A DNA stretch of 64,000 nucleotides from Paenibacillus castaneae (GCF_002884445.1 NZ_KZ614144.1:1592202-1656201), one strand, 5' to 3'. Shown: positions 26,206 to 35,100, counted from the first letter of the stretch. Notes: a model not told the origin generated them from the letters alone. A program made the numbers and translations.

Positions 26206-26454
26206 CATTGTACGAATTGAATAGCAATGCCGAATTTCCTTAGGAAAACGGGGGAACCATAAGCTGTTGCACATGAAGAATAGACGGAAAGTCGTTTATT
26301 CAGCTGCGACGGCATGGGGTGAATTTTAGCGGAAAAGCAACTTGAACCGCTGAATAGGGCAGCCTGACCAGGCCCGAATCCGACAGCTAACCTCGTAGGC
26401 AACTTGGATCAGGACTCATCGCACAGAGCACTTGAGTTTCCAGTGCTTTTTTTT
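26206..26454 (+). promoter_or_regulatory. c-di-AMP riboswitch (ydaO/yuaA type)
   Basis: The conserved ydaO blocks are present in order: an AACGGGGGAACC segment (near 26247), GGCATGGGGTGAATTTTAGC (near 26311), and CCCGAATCCGACAGCTAACC running into CTCGTAGGCAAC (near 26373-26404). It ends in a terminator hairpin AGCACT/AGTGCT (26427-26447) with eight Ts. When c-di-AMP is bound, these riboswitches stop transcription, and potassium importers are the classic targets, fitting the downstream ktrB-ktrA. Confidence 0.93.
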
Positions 26455-26507
26455 ATGCTTACTAATCGCGATTTAATAGATGACGGAACGAAGAAGAAGG
26501 CTGAAAT

Positions 26508-27845
26508 ATGAAAATAAATGCTAAATTAGCGTGGTCGCCGCCACGAATTCTAGTTAGCGGGTTTGCTGTTATTATACTGCTGGGAGCCTTTTTATTAACA
26601 TTGCCCTTCGCTTCATCGAGCGGAACGCGGCTGTCATTAGTAGATGCCTTATTCACGGCCACATCAGCAACTTGTGTAACGGGACTGGTTGTCGTTGATA
26701 CGGGCTCCTACTTTTCCGTGGCAGGTCAGGTCATATTAATGGCGTTGATCCAGCTTGGCGGACTAGGCTTTATGACAATGGCAACGCTTATTGCCCTCGT
26801 TTTCCGCAAAAGGATCTCTCTGAAGGAACGGCTCGTATTGCAGGAGGCGATGAATCAATCCAGCATGGAAGGTATCGTACGATTAATTCGTCGGGTTATT
26901 ATTTATTCACTATCGATTGAATTAGTCGGCGCTGTATTATTTGCTTCCAGATTTGCTGCTGATATGCCGCTTGGCAAAGCGATTTATTATGGCGTATTTC
27001 ATTCCATATCTGCCTTTAACAATGCGGGCTTTGATATATTCGGCGGTTATCGGAGTTTGACCTTATATGCATCTGATCCCACTGTGAGTATAACTGCGAT
27101 ACTGCTCGTTATATTTGGCGGCTTAGGCTTTGTCGTCATGTCCGATTTGCTGGAATGGCGTCATAATCGCAAGCTGTCTTTGCACAGTAAGGTCGTATTA
27201 ACCGTGACTGGATCACTAATTGCACTTGGCACTATCATTATTTTTGTATTTGAGTTTTCTAATCCGTTGACATTGGGCTCCCTTGAATGGGGAGGGAAAG
27301 TATTATCAGCCCTTTTCCAATCCGTTATGCCAAGAACGGCGGGATATAATTCGATTAATCTGACAGAACTGCGACAAGCTACTCAATTTTTTATTATTAT
27401 TCTGATGTTTATTGGCGCCTCCCCCGGCTCTACGGGGGGCGGTATTAAGACAACTACGTTTGCCGTACTGATCGGAGCAGTCATTTCGATGATCCGGGGA
27501 CGCGAGGATATTGTATTATTCCGCTATCGACTTGCAAAGGATCGTATTTTCAAGGCACTTACGATTACTTTGTTATCGCTAGTGCTAGTTATTGTTGTAA
27601 CGATGCTTCTCTCCATGATCGAGGGCCAGAAGTTTCTGTTTGTATTGTTTGAAGCTGTGTCTGCCTTCGCGACAGTGGGGCTAACACTCGGCTTGACGCC
27701 GGAGCTGTCCGACGCCAGTAAGCTTATTCTTGCGGTTACGATGTTTGCTGGGCGTCTTGGTCTATTGACACTTGCTTATGCGCTAGGTCCTCGGACTGAA
27801 AAAGAATTGTATCGGCATCCTGAAGGAAAAATTACGATTGGATAA
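26508..27845 (+). CDS. ktrB: Potassium uptake channel subunit KtrB
   Basis: A 445-aa Trk/Ktr/HKT-family potassium translocating subunit with four pore repeats. The pore-loop signatures are visible: TSATCVTGLVVVDTGSYFS, NNAGFDIFGGYRSL, MPRTAGYNSINLTEL and VSAFATVGLTLGLTPELS, each with the filter glycine. It works with the RCK ring KtrA encoded next. Expression is under the c-di-AMP riboswitch just upstream. KtrB and its paralogue KtrD are hard to separate by sequence alone. Confidence 0.92.
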   Translation: MKINAKLAWSPPRILVSGFAVIILLGAFLLTLPFASSSGTRLSLVDALFTATSATCVTGLVVVDTGSYFSVAGQVILMALIQLGGLGFMTMATLIALVFRKRISLKERLVLQEAMNQSSMEGIVRLIRRVIIYSLSIELVGAVLFASRFAADMPLGKAIYYGVFHSISAFNNAGFDIFGGYRSLTLYASDPTVSITAILLVIFGGLGFVVMSDLLEWRHNRKLSLHSKVVLTVTGSLIALGTIIIFVFEFSNPLTLGSLEWGGKVLSALFQSVMPRTAGYNSINLTELRQATQFFIIILMFIGASPGSTGGGIKTTTFAVLIGAVISMIRGREDIVLFRYRLAKDRIFKALTITLLSLVLVIVVTMLLSMIEGQKFLFVLFEAVSAFATVGLTLGLTPELSDASKLILAVTMFAGRLGLLTLAYALGPRTEKELYRHPEGKITIG

Positions 27846-27859
27846 AGGGGAACAGGTAA

Positions 27860-28528
27860 GTGGGGAGTAAAAAAAGTCAGTTTGTTATTGTAGGTCTTGG
27901 AAGATTTGGCTCAAGCTTGGGGCGGGAGCTGGTTGATCTCGGTCATGAAGTGCTAGGTATCGACAAGGATGAGGAAGCTGTCCAGGAGATGAGCAGTGTA
28001 CTCACATACGCTGTCTCAGCCGATTGTACTGACGAAGAGACGCTGCGCTCACTTGGCGTTCGCAACTTTGACTGCGGTGTTGTAGCCATTGGCGATGACA
28101 TACACGCAAGTATTCTGACCACGATTTTGTTGAAGGACTTAGGCGTTAAGAAGGTTGTGGCAAAGGCGATGGGCGTTCTGCATGGACGTGTGCTTGAGCG
28201 GCTGGATGTTGACCGCGTAGTTTATCCTGAACGGGATATGGGCATACGTGTTGCACATCAGCTCGTTTCGCCGAATTTGCTTGATTATATTGAATTGTCC
28301 AAAGACTATACAATTGCTGAGCTTGCTGTTCCGACATGCATTAATGGGAAATCGCTCCGCGAGCTTAATATGCGCGCGAGATTCGGCTGCAGCATCGTAG
28401 CGATTAACAAACCAGAGGGCATTATTATTGCGCCTACTGCAACGGATCTGCTCACGGTTAATGACGTCATGGTTATTATAGGAACAAATGAACAAATCGA
28501 AGATTTCGAGACTACTGTTATACGATAG
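27860..28528 (+). CDS. ktrA: Potassium channel regulatory subunit KtrA
   Basis: A 222-aa RCK protein. The N-terminal Rossmann domain begins with FVIVGLGRFGSSLGRELVDL and has the acidic ribose contact GIDKDEE. It binds ATP/ADP and NAD(H). The C-terminal RCK_C domain (from about residue 140) is the known c-di-AMP binding site in this family. The start is the GTG at 27860, 14 bases after the ktrB stop, so the two are an operon; c-di-AMP would act at both RNA and protein level. Confidence 0.92.
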   Translation: MGSKKSQFVIVGLGRFGSSLGRELVDLGHEVLGIDKDEEAVQEMSSVLTYAVSADCTDEETLRSLGVRNFDCGVVAIGDDIHASILTTILLKDLGVKKVVAKAMGVLHGRVLERLDVDRVVYPERDMGIRVAHQLVSPNLLDYIELSKDYTIAELAVPTCINGKSLRELNMRARFGCSIVAINKPEGIIIAPTATDLLTVNDVMVIIGTNEQIEDFETTVIR

Positions 28529-28573
28529 ATCGTGCACTCATATGGATTTGGAATTGCAATTATGGGAAGAATG

Positions 28574-28608
28574 AAGGACAGCCGCTTATTTCAGAAGCGG
28601 CTGTCCTT
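28574..28608. terminator. Terminator between ktrA and the convergent LysR gene
   Basis: A perfect 14-bp stem (AAGGACAGCCGCTT at 28574-28587 with its complement at 28595-28608). The stop codon of the LysR gene at 28591-28593 lies in its loop, so the right arm encodes the last residues of that protein. The T tail is weak. Confidence 0.7.
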
Positions 28609-29499
28609 ATGAGTTGCAAAGCTTGCAGCAAGCTCGTTGATCCATAGACGAATGGACGGACTCAAAGCAGCTGAATCTGCATGAATGAGCGACGTTGTTC
28701 GTTTGGTATCTTCCAACTCTCGTATAGGTACGATAATGAGCTCGTTGTCCTCCAGCTGCTGATGGCGCATATAGGATTTCGGGAGCAGGGTCGCAGCTCT
28801 GCAGGTATGCAGCAATCGCAATATTGCTTCGAAAGAGTCGATTTCCATACGAACATCGGGCTGCAGATGATACTTATCGAACAGCTCATCCGTCAAGAGC
28901 CGGTACCAGGTTCCCTTAGAGAACAGGATCATCGGCATCCCGGTTAAGTCTTGTATGCCTAGCTTGTCCTTATCGGCAATCACTTGGTTTCGTGGAAGCA
29001 CAAGAGATAAATGATCCTCGAATAAAGGGATGCAGCGCAGCGTTGAATCCTCGATGCTGGAGGCGACGATTCCAATGTCAGCTTTGTGATCCCGGACGAG
29101 AGATACGATTTCATGGGTTTTGCCTGTTACAGCTTTAATATCAATTTCAGGATGCGTAGAGGTCAAGTTTTGAATGAGGTCGGGCAGCGTTGTTTGCAAG
29201 GTGGTTAAGCTTGCTCCAATCGTAAGCGAAGTATGTCCGAGCGCTGTGAACTCAGATAATGTCTGCAAATATTTGCGATGCTGCTGACGCAGCTCAAGCG
29301 CGTATTCGTATGTTAACTGCCCAATCCGCGTAAGCTCAAGCCGTTTGCCAATGCGGCGAAAGAGTGGAGCGCCAATTTCTTGTTCGAGCTTAGCTATTTT
29401 GCGTGAGAGTGCAGGCTGTGACAAGTTGAGCAAGCCTGACGCTTTATTCATACTGGACTGCTCCACGATAACGGTGAACACATGCATTTCTTCATTCAT
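28591..29499 (-). CDS. LysR-family transcriptional regulator
   Basis: A 302-aa regulator. The N-terminal winged helix-turn-helix reads MNKASGLLNLSQPALSRKIA then KLEQEIGAPLFRR. The rest is a substrate-binding-like effector domain. It is divergent from sdhCAB, suggesting control of succinate dehydrogenase or the nearby leader; the shared 300-bp region is rich in ATAA/TTAT half-sites of the kind bound by CcpC-like LysR proteins. The ATG at 29499 follows AAGGGG by eight bases. Its final codons lie within the terminator hairpin facing ktrA. Confidence 0.8.
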   Translation of the reverse strand: MNEEMHVFTVIVEQSSMNKASGLLNLSQPALSRKIAKLEQEIGAPLFRRIGKRLELTRIGQLTYEYALELRQQHRKYLQTLSEFTALGHTSLTIGASLTTLQTTLPDLIQNLTSTHPEIDIKAVTGKTHEIVSLVRDHKADIGIVASSIEDSTLRCIPLFEDHLSLVLPRNQVIADKDKLGIQDLTGMPMILFSKGTWYRLLTDELFDKYHLQPDVRMEIDSFEAILRLLHTCRAATLLPKSYMRHQQLEDNELIIVPIRELEDTKRTTSLIHADSAALSPSIRLWINELAASFATHKDSRF

Positions 29500-29611
29500 T
29501 GACCGCACCCCTTATGTCATTTTGTTATAAGAAATTATAAAAAATAAGCAATTCCATTATAAGCTGAAAAGGAGTAGGATGGGAAGTGTGACTAATATGT
29601 GTCGAGTTTTG

Positions 29612-29640
29612 TTGACGGAGATACATGGTAGGGTTACAAT
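29612..29640 (+). promoter_or_regulatory. Sigma-A promoter of sdhCAB
   Basis: TTGACG at 29612-29617, a 17-base spacer and TACAAT at 29635-29640. The leader to sdhC would be about 160 bases. Confidence 0.75.
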
Positions 29641-29710
29641 GTAGAATGGTTTGTCTAGCGTGAAGGACTAACAGCCTCTAGTGGCGGGGGGAAGCACACG
29701 CTTCGCGCAG

Positions 29711-29757
29711 AAATATAAGTAATATATAAGGCCAACTCATAATTACTTATATTTTTT
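29711..29757 (+). terminator. Attenuator-like hairpin in the sdh leader
   Basis: AAATATAAGTAAT (29711-29723) pairs perfectly with ATTACTTATATTT (29742-29754) around an 18-nt loop, and six Ts follow. It lies between the sdh promoter and sdhC, so it could end transcription early or protect the mRNA. Confidence 0.5.
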
Positions 29758-29805
29758 GGACAAAAGAATGACAGAATTCACAGGATTGAAAGGAGAAGGA
29801 ATGAC

Positions 29806-30477
29806 ATGAAAGGAAATTCGTATTTCTCGCGCAAGCTTCACTCGCTTCTCGGGATCATTCCGCTCGGCATGTTTATCGTCGTGCACGGACTGACCAATTA
29901 CCAGGCGTTTGAACGCGGGCCTGAAGGCTTCGGGAAAGGTGTAACTTTTATTAACAGCATGCCAGTGCTGCCTTTACTCGAAATTTTCGGCATCTATCTC
30001 CCGCTTTTGTTCCATGGTATCTACGGCTTATATGTCGCTTACCAATCGAACTCAAATACGGGACGCTTTAAATACGGCCGGAACTGGGCGTTTACCGCAC
30101 AGCGCGTAACAGGGGTAATTACTTTTGTATTCGTATTCTGGCACGTATATCAGACTCGCATCCAAGTATACCTTGGAAAGGTTACGCATGAGGAGCTAGG
30201 CTCACTAATGCACGATATTGCAACCAATCCAGTTATGTTTGTACTCTACACGATCGGTGTGCTAGCAGCGGTATTCCATTTCAGCAATGGTATATGGGCG
30301 TTTCTGATTAGCTGGGGAATTACGATCGGACCTAAAGCTCAGCGGATTTCATCGTATATTTGCATGGGCATTTTTGTTGTGGTTTCTGCACTATTTATCC
30401 TTTCTCTTGTCGCTTTCACTGGCGATGAATTTAAGGAAGCAGCAAGCGCTGCATTAGCATTTACGAATATCGGATAG
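29806..30477 (+). CDS. sdhC: Succinate dehydrogenase cytochrome b558 subunit
   Basis: A 223-aa membrane anchor with five transmembrane helices that carries two hemes and reduces menaquinone. Histidines expected to be heme ligands sit in helix contexts such as FIVVHGLTNY, LLFHGIYGLY, FVFWHVYQTR and VFHFSNGIW. It is slightly longer than B. subtilis SdhC (about 202 aa). AAAGGAGAAGG precedes the ATG. First gene of sdhCAB. Confidence 0.95.
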   Translation: MKGNSYFSRKLHSLLGIIPLGMFIVVHGLTNYQAFERGPEGFGKGVTFINSMPVLPLLEIFGIYLPLLFHGIYGLYVAYQSNSNTGRFKYGRNWAFTAQRVTGVITFVFVFWHVYQTRIQVYLGKVTHEELGSLMHDIATNPVMFVLYTIGVLAAVFHFSNGIWAFLISWGITIGPKAQRISSYICMGIFVVVSALFILSLVAFTGDEFKEAASAALAFTNIG

Positions 30478-30501
30478 TTTGTAGACAAGGAGCGAAGCGT
30501 A

Positions 30502-32259
30502 ATGGCTAAAAATAAAATTATCATCATAGGCGGCGGACTTGCTGGCTTGATGGCTACTATTAAAGCGGCAGAAGCAGGCGTGCACGTCGATCTGTTCTCG
30601 CTTGTGCCGGTCAAACGTTCACATTCCGTATGCGCACAAGGCGGCATCAACGGCGCCGTTAATACGAAGGGTGAAGGCGATTCTCCTTGGGAGCATTTTG
30701 ATGACACGATTTACGGCGGTGACTTTCTCGCGAATCAGCCACCGGTTAAAGCGATGTGTGATGCCGCGCCAGGAATTATTCACTTGATGGACCGGATGGG
30801 CGTTATGTTCAGCCGTACTTCTGAGGGCTTGCTGGACTTCCGCCGCTTTGGCGGCACGAAGTATTCACGTACAGCATTTGCTGGCGCAACGACGGGTCAA
30901 CAATTGCTCTACGCACTGGACGAGCAAGTACGCCGGTGGGAAGCAGCAGGCTTGGTAAATAAATTCGAGCACTGGGAATTCCTTGGAGCAGTTATCGATG
31001 ACGACGGCGTATGCCGCGGAGTCTCTGCACAAGATCTGCGTTCGATGGAAGTGCATACAGTTCGTGCTGATGCTGTTATTATGGCTTCAGGCGGTCCTGG
31101 CATTATTTTCGGAAAAACAACGAACTCTGTTATTAATACAGGTACAGCTGCAAGCGCGGTTTACCAGCAGGGCGTTAATTATGCTAACGGAGAATTCATT
31201 CAAATTCACCCAACAGCAATTCCAGGCGATGATAAGCTGCGCTTGATGTCAGAATCAGCTCGTGGTGAAGGCGGACGTATTTGGACTTATAAAGACGGCA
31301 AGCCTTGGTACTTCTTGGAAGAAAAATACCCGGCATACGGAAATCTAGTGCCGCGGGATATCGCTACGCGTGAGATCTTCAGCGTCTGCGTCGATCAGAA
31401 GCTCGGAATCAATCAAGAAAACATGGTCTACCTTGATTTGTCTCATAAGGATCCGAAGGAGCTTGATGTTAAGCTTGGCGGTATCATTGAAATTTATGAG
31501 AAATTTATGGGTGATGATCCACGTAAAATTCCTATGAAAATTTTCCCTGCTGTTCATTACTCTATGGGCGGCATGTGGGTAGATTACAATCAAATGACGA
31601 ATATTCCAGGTCTGTTCGCAGCTGGTGAGTGCGAGTATCAATATCACGGCGGTAACCGTCTTGGCGCGAATTCCTTGCTGTCCGCTATTTACGGCGGTAT
31701 GGTTGCTGGACCGAAAGCGGTCGAGTATATCAAAGGCTTGAAGAAATCGGCTGAGGATATTGCATCCTCCGTATTTGATCGCGAAAATAAACGTCAGACG
31801 GATAAATTCAACAGCATTCTCAAAATGAACGGAACTGAAAATGCTTATGTCATTCACAAAGAGCTTGGCGAAGTCATGACTAACAATATGACCGTCGTAC
31901 GTTTCAATGACAAGCTGGAAGCTACGATCGTCAAGATCAAAGAGCTGAAGAAGCGTTATGCCAATATTAACATTAATGACACGTCTGCTTGGAATAATGC
32001 GGGTGTTGCCTTCACTCGTCAGCTTTGGAATATGCTTGAGCTTTCTGAAGCTATGACAGCAGGTGCGCTGCTTCGTAACGAAAGCCGTGGCGCTCACTAT
32101 AAGCCGGATTTCCCAGAACGTGACGATGAGAATTTCATGAAGACGACGATTGCGAAATGGACGAAAGAAGGTCCACAGATTTCTTATGAGGACATCGATG
32201 TTAGCTTGATTAAGCCTCGTAAACGCGATTACTCGAGCGACAAGAAGAAAGGAGAATAA
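30502..32259 (+). CDS. sdhA: Succinate dehydrogenase flavoprotein subunit
   Basis: A 585-aa catalytic subunit that oxidises succinate to fumarate in the TCA cycle. It begins with the FAD motif IIIIGGGLAGLMATIKAAEA, then RSHSVCAQGGINGAVN with the FAD-attaching histidine. The active-site block is FIQIHPTAIPG followed by MSESARGEGGRIW, and YHGGNRLGANSLLSAIYGG completes the FAD site. Length matches Bacillus SdhA. Translation follows sdhC by 24 bases and precedes sdhB by two. Confidence 0.97.
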   Translation: MAKNKIIIIGGGLAGLMATIKAAEAGVHVDLFSLVPVKRSHSVCAQGGINGAVNTKGEGDSPWEHFDDTIYGGDFLANQPPVKAMCDAAPGIIHLMDRMGVMFSRTSEGLLDFRRFGGTKYSRTAFAGATTGQQLLYALDEQVRRWEAAGLVNKFEHWEFLGAVIDDDGVCRGVSAQDLRSMEVHTVRADAVIMASGGPGIIFGKTTNSVINTGTAASAVYQQGVNYANGEFIQIHPTAIPGDDKLRLMSESARGEGGRIWTYKDGKPWYFLEEKYPAYGNLVPRDIATREIFSVCVDQKLGINQENMVYLDLSHKDPKELDVKLGGIIEIYEKFMGDDPRKIPMKIFPAVHYSMGGMWVDYNQMTNIPGLFAAGECEYQYHGGNRLGANSLLSAIYGGMVAGPKAVEYIKGLKKSAEDIASSVFDRENKRQTDKFNSILKMNGTENAYVIHKELGEVMTNNMTVVRFNDKLEATIVKIKELKKRYANININDTSAWNNAGVAFTRQLWNMLELSEAMTAGALLRNESRGAHYKPDFPERDDENFMKTTIAKWTKEGPQISYEDIDVSLIKPRKRDYSSDKKKGE

Positions 32260-32261
32260 CG

Positions 32262-33026
32262 ATGGCTGAAGCGACTGTTGCTACAAAAACGGTTAAGTTC
32301 ATCATTACCCGTCAAGATACTCCCGAATCACAGCCTTATAATGAAGAATTTGAAATTCCTTATCGTGCGAATATGAACGTAATAAGCGCACTTATGGAGA
32401 TTCAACGTAATCCGAAAAAATCAGACGGCGCAAGCACTGCACCCGTATGTTGGGAATCCAACTGTTTGGAAGAAGTGTGCGGCGCATGTTCCATGGTCAT
32501 TAACGGCAAGCCTCGCCAAGCGTGCAGCGCCCTTATTGATAAGCTGGAGCAGCCGGTAAAACTTGAGCCAATGCGTACATTCCCTGTTGTCCGTGACCTT
32601 GTCATCAACCGTGAGCGCATGTTCGGCGCGTTGAAACGGGTTAAAGCATGGATTCCAATCGATGGAACTTATGATCTTGGTCCAGGTCCGCGTATGGCGG
32701 AAACGAAGCGTCAATGGGCTTACGAGTTGTCTAAATGTATGACATGCGGCGTTTGTCTGGAAGCATGCCCGAACGTTAATGATCGTAACAGCTTTATCGG
32801 TCCAGCAGCGATTTCTCAGGTTCGTTTGTTCAATGCTCATCCAACAGGTGAAATGAACAAAGAAGAACGTCTTGATGCGCTGATGACAGATGGCGGTATC
32901 GAAGGCTGCGGCAACTCGCAGAACTGCGTACGCTCATGTCCGAAAGGCATTCCGCTTACGACATCAATTGCGGCGATCAATAAAGATACAACTAAGCACT
33001 TATTCAAAAAATGGCTGGGCGTATAG
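32262..33026 (+). CDS. sdhB: Succinate dehydrogenase iron-sulfur subunit
   Basis: A 254-aa electron-transfer subunit. The N-terminal [2Fe-2S] cysteines are in CWESNCLEEVCGACSM with a later C in RQACSAL. The C-terminal ferredoxin part has CMTCGVCLEACPNV and CGNSQNCVRSCPKGIP for the [4Fe-4S] and [3Fe-4S] clusters. It links SdhA to the membrane cytochrome. A terminator follows. Confidence 0.97.
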   Translation: MAEATVATKTVKFIITRQDTPESQPYNEEFEIPYRANMNVISALMEIQRNPKKSDGASTAPVCWESNCLEEVCGACSMVINGKPRQACSALIDKLEQPVKLEPMRTFPVVRDLVINRERMFGALKRVKAWIPIDGTYDLGPGPRMAETKRQWAYELSKCMTCGVCLEACPNVNDRNSFIGPAAISQVRLFNAHPTGEMNKEERLDALMTDGGIEGCGNSQNCVRSCPKGIPLTTSIAAINKDTTKHLFKKWLGV

Positions 33027-33044
33027 AGCCGTTGGAATCGATAG

Positions 33045-33078
33045 GAGCTCTCGAATAATTCGAGGGCTCTTTTTTTTA
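33045..33078 (+). terminator. Terminator of sdhCAB
   Basis: AGCTCTCGA pairs with TCGAGGGCT around a short loop, followed by nine Ts. Confidence 0.85.
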
Positions 33079-33171
33079 TTTGATATTGATTATTATTATC
33101 AATGATAATTGATTGAGAAAACTTTGTCAATCCGGATGGAAATGAGGTGATTTGAGCATGAAAATGGAAGC

Positions 33172-33236
33172 TTGCATTTCACTTATAGGATTAATATAAT
33201 ATACATAGATAATCGATGTATAGATATTCGATGTAT
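33172..33236 (+). promoter_or_regulatory. padR promoter with PadR-type operator repeats
   Basis: TTGCAT (33172-33177), 17 bases, and a perfect TATAAT (33195-33200). Directly downstream lie ATACAT at 33200-33205 and two CGATGTAT copies (33214-33221 and 33229-33236), forming an inverted ACAT/ATGT pair plus a direct repeat over the transcription start. PadR repressors bind ATGT/ACAT dyads, so autoregulation is likely. Confidence 0.6.
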
Positions 33237-33252
33237 TGAGGAGAATGCTCTG

Positions 33253-33585
33253 ATGAAAATCAACAAAGAACTTTTGAAAGGCAGTACGGTTACGCTCATC
33301 CTGAAATTATTGGAACGTAACGAAATGTACGGCTACGAAATTATTAAAGAAATGGAGAAAAAATCAGGCGGAGTCTTCTTATTTAAAGAAGGGACGCTTT
33401 ATCCAATCCTCCACACCTTGGAGACGGAAGAATGGGTACAGGCTTACTGGCAAACCCATGAGGGGCGCAAACGCAAATATTATCGCATAACGGAGACCGG
33501 AATATCTAAGCTAGAGGAACGAAAACAAGAATGGAGCTTGTTCCGTAATGCCGTTGATTGTGTGCTGGGGGAGGGAAAGGCATGA
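33253..33585 (+). CDS. PadR-family transcriptional regulator
   Basis: A 110-aa winged-helix repressor. The conserved PadR core is seen in LKGSTVTLILKLLERNEMYG then YEIIKEMEKKSGG and FKEGTLYPILHTLE, with the wing RKRKYYRITETG. The ATG at 33253 follows GAGGAG by nine bases; an upstream in-frame start at 33172 lies in the promoter. The stop overlaps the start of the next gene (ATGA), so the pair is translationally coupled, the usual PadR-HAAS arrangement. Confidence 0.92.
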   Translation: MKINKELLKGSTVTLILKLLERNEMYGYEIIKEMEKKSGGVFLFKEGTLYPILHTLETEEWVQAYWQTHEGRKRKYYRITETGISKLEERKQEWSLFRNAVDCVLGEGKA

Positions 33586-34910
33586 GCAGCATATTAGAAT
33601 TGGAAAACCCCGAGATTAAAGGATTTCTAAATACGGTCTGCCAGCAAGTTAGAGCCAAAAAACTTCATGATGAAATCAAGTCAGAGCTGCTTTGTCATAT
33701 TGAAGAGCATGTGTCAGACAATCTGGCAAACGGCATGTCAGACGAGGAGGCTGTAAAACATGCTGTTAGCAGCATGGGTGATCCGAAGGAGATTGGAAGG
33801 GATCTGAACAAAGCTCATCGTCCACACACAAACTGGGGTCTTCTGTTTCCGCTGCTTCTGTTATCTGCAGCAGGATTATTGACTATGGCCAGCATTCAAT
33901 CGTCGGCTGACCAACCGGGCTACATATTATTTTTTGAACGAAAGCTATTATACACATTCGTTGGTCTAGCATGTATGGCCATATTTTGGGTGATTGATTA
34001 TGAGAAACTCAAAAAATATTCAGAACACTTTTTCATTTTAGGTCTCATATTGTTACTATTGGGCTCGTGGTTTGGTCTTCAAGTGAATGGTCAGAGATCA
34101 TGGCTAACGGTTGGAGGCGGTTTTTCTCTTTATGTCCCAACTATATCTATCTTTGCTATGCTGCTTGGGTTGGCTGGGGCTGCGCCAGCGAGAAATTGGA
34201 ATTGGAATTCAACGCTAGCCCAGTTAGCTTATCGCGGTTTACTGCCGATTATTTTTCTGGCAAAGTTGAATGTCTTTATATGGATTGGCATATATGCTGT
34301 CATATTTATGGTTCATATTTGGATAACACGTAAAAGCACATTGCAGGCCATAAGCATGGCCATTAGTATTGGAGTAGTCGGTGTTTGCAGCTTAATGTTG
34401 ACTTCAATACCAAGTTCTAATTACCTGAGAAGCAGGATTATGTCTTTCTTCTATTCAAAAACGGATTCTTCAAATTCGGATTATATGCTCACAAAATCGC
34501 TGGAAGCGATGGGGACAAACAATTGGTGGGGACATGGTATAGGAGCCAATCTACGTATTCCGTATGTCCATAGTGAGGGAGTTCTGCCTTATTTCATATA
34601 CTGTTTTGGATGGATTGCAGGCTTGTCCGTTTTGATTCTTATCTTCGGTTTTATTTATAGACTAATATCTTCTGTTATTTTTATAAAAGATGAGTATGGT
34701 AAGCGAGTTACAACAAGTATTTGCGTTTTATTCGTCATACAATTTATTTGGTCGGTATCCATGGTATTTGGTCTTGTTCCATTTGGAAATCTCGAGCTTC
34801 CGTTTTTGAGCTATGGAGGAACCAGCCAAATCATTCATTTCGCGATGGTGGGATTGCTGCTCGGTATTTATCGCCGCAGAGACATGGTTCCGATAGAAAG
34901 TACGATTTAA
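33582..34910 (+). CDS. HAAS domain fused to an FtsW/RodA/SpoVE-like membrane protein
   Basis: A 442-aa protein. The first ~90 residues form the HAAS (HTH-associated alpha-helical signalling) domain, with LLCHIEEHVSDNLANGMSDE then EAVKHAVSSMGDPKEIGRDL, which is known to accompany PadR regulators. The remainder has about ten transmembrane helices and the SEDS signatures: a loop around NNWWGHGIGANL and the C-terminal LPFLSYGGTSQIIHFAMVGL with GIYRRRD. SEDS proteins polymerise peptidoglycan glycan strands. It overlaps padR by four bases. It is probably an accessory, regulated SEDS protein rather than the housekeeping FtsW or RodA. Whether the polymerase aspartate is kept needs alignment. Confidence 0.8.
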   Translation: MSSILELENPEIKGFLNTVCQQVRAKKLHDEIKSELLCHIEEHVSDNLANGMSDEEAVKHAVSSMGDPKEIGRDLNKAHRPHTNWGLLFPLLLLSAAGLLTMASIQSSADQPGYILFFERKLLYTFVGLACMAIFWVIDYEKLKKYSEHFFILGLILLLLGSWFGLQVNGQRSWLTVGGGFSLYVPTISIFAMLLGLAGAAPARNWNWNSTLAQLAYRGLLPIIFLAKLNVFIWIGIYAVIFMVHIWITRKSTLQAISMAISIGVVGVCSLMLTSIPSSNYLRSRIMSFFYSKTDSSNSDYMLTKSLEAMGTNNWWGHGIGANLRIPYVHSEGVLPYFIYCFGWIAGLSVLILIFGFIYRLISSVIFIKDEYGKRVTTSICVLFVIQFIWSVSMVFGLVPFGNLELPFLSYGGTSQIIHFAMVGLLLGIYRRRDMVPIESTI

Positions 34911-34951
34911 TGGATTGCACTAAGTTATAGAGACGATCTGAAGGCGTATTT

Positions 34952-34996
34952 GGATGCTGTTGCGGGTGCCAGTCAGGTGCATAGCAATAAGCATCC
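34952..34996 (+). terminator. Possible terminator of the padR operon
   Basis: GGATGCTGTTGC pairs with GCAATAAGCATCC (one bulge/wobble) around a 20-nt loop. The T tail is broken (TTTCGTATTTT), so efficiency is uncertain. Confidence 0.45.
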
Positions 34997-35100
34997 TTTC
35001 GTATTTTAATGCTGTCTAATCTGATATAATAGAGAAATAGATATATTTTCTGCAACGGCTGCTAATTGTAAAATATGGTACACTTCCGGAGGGGCTGTCA

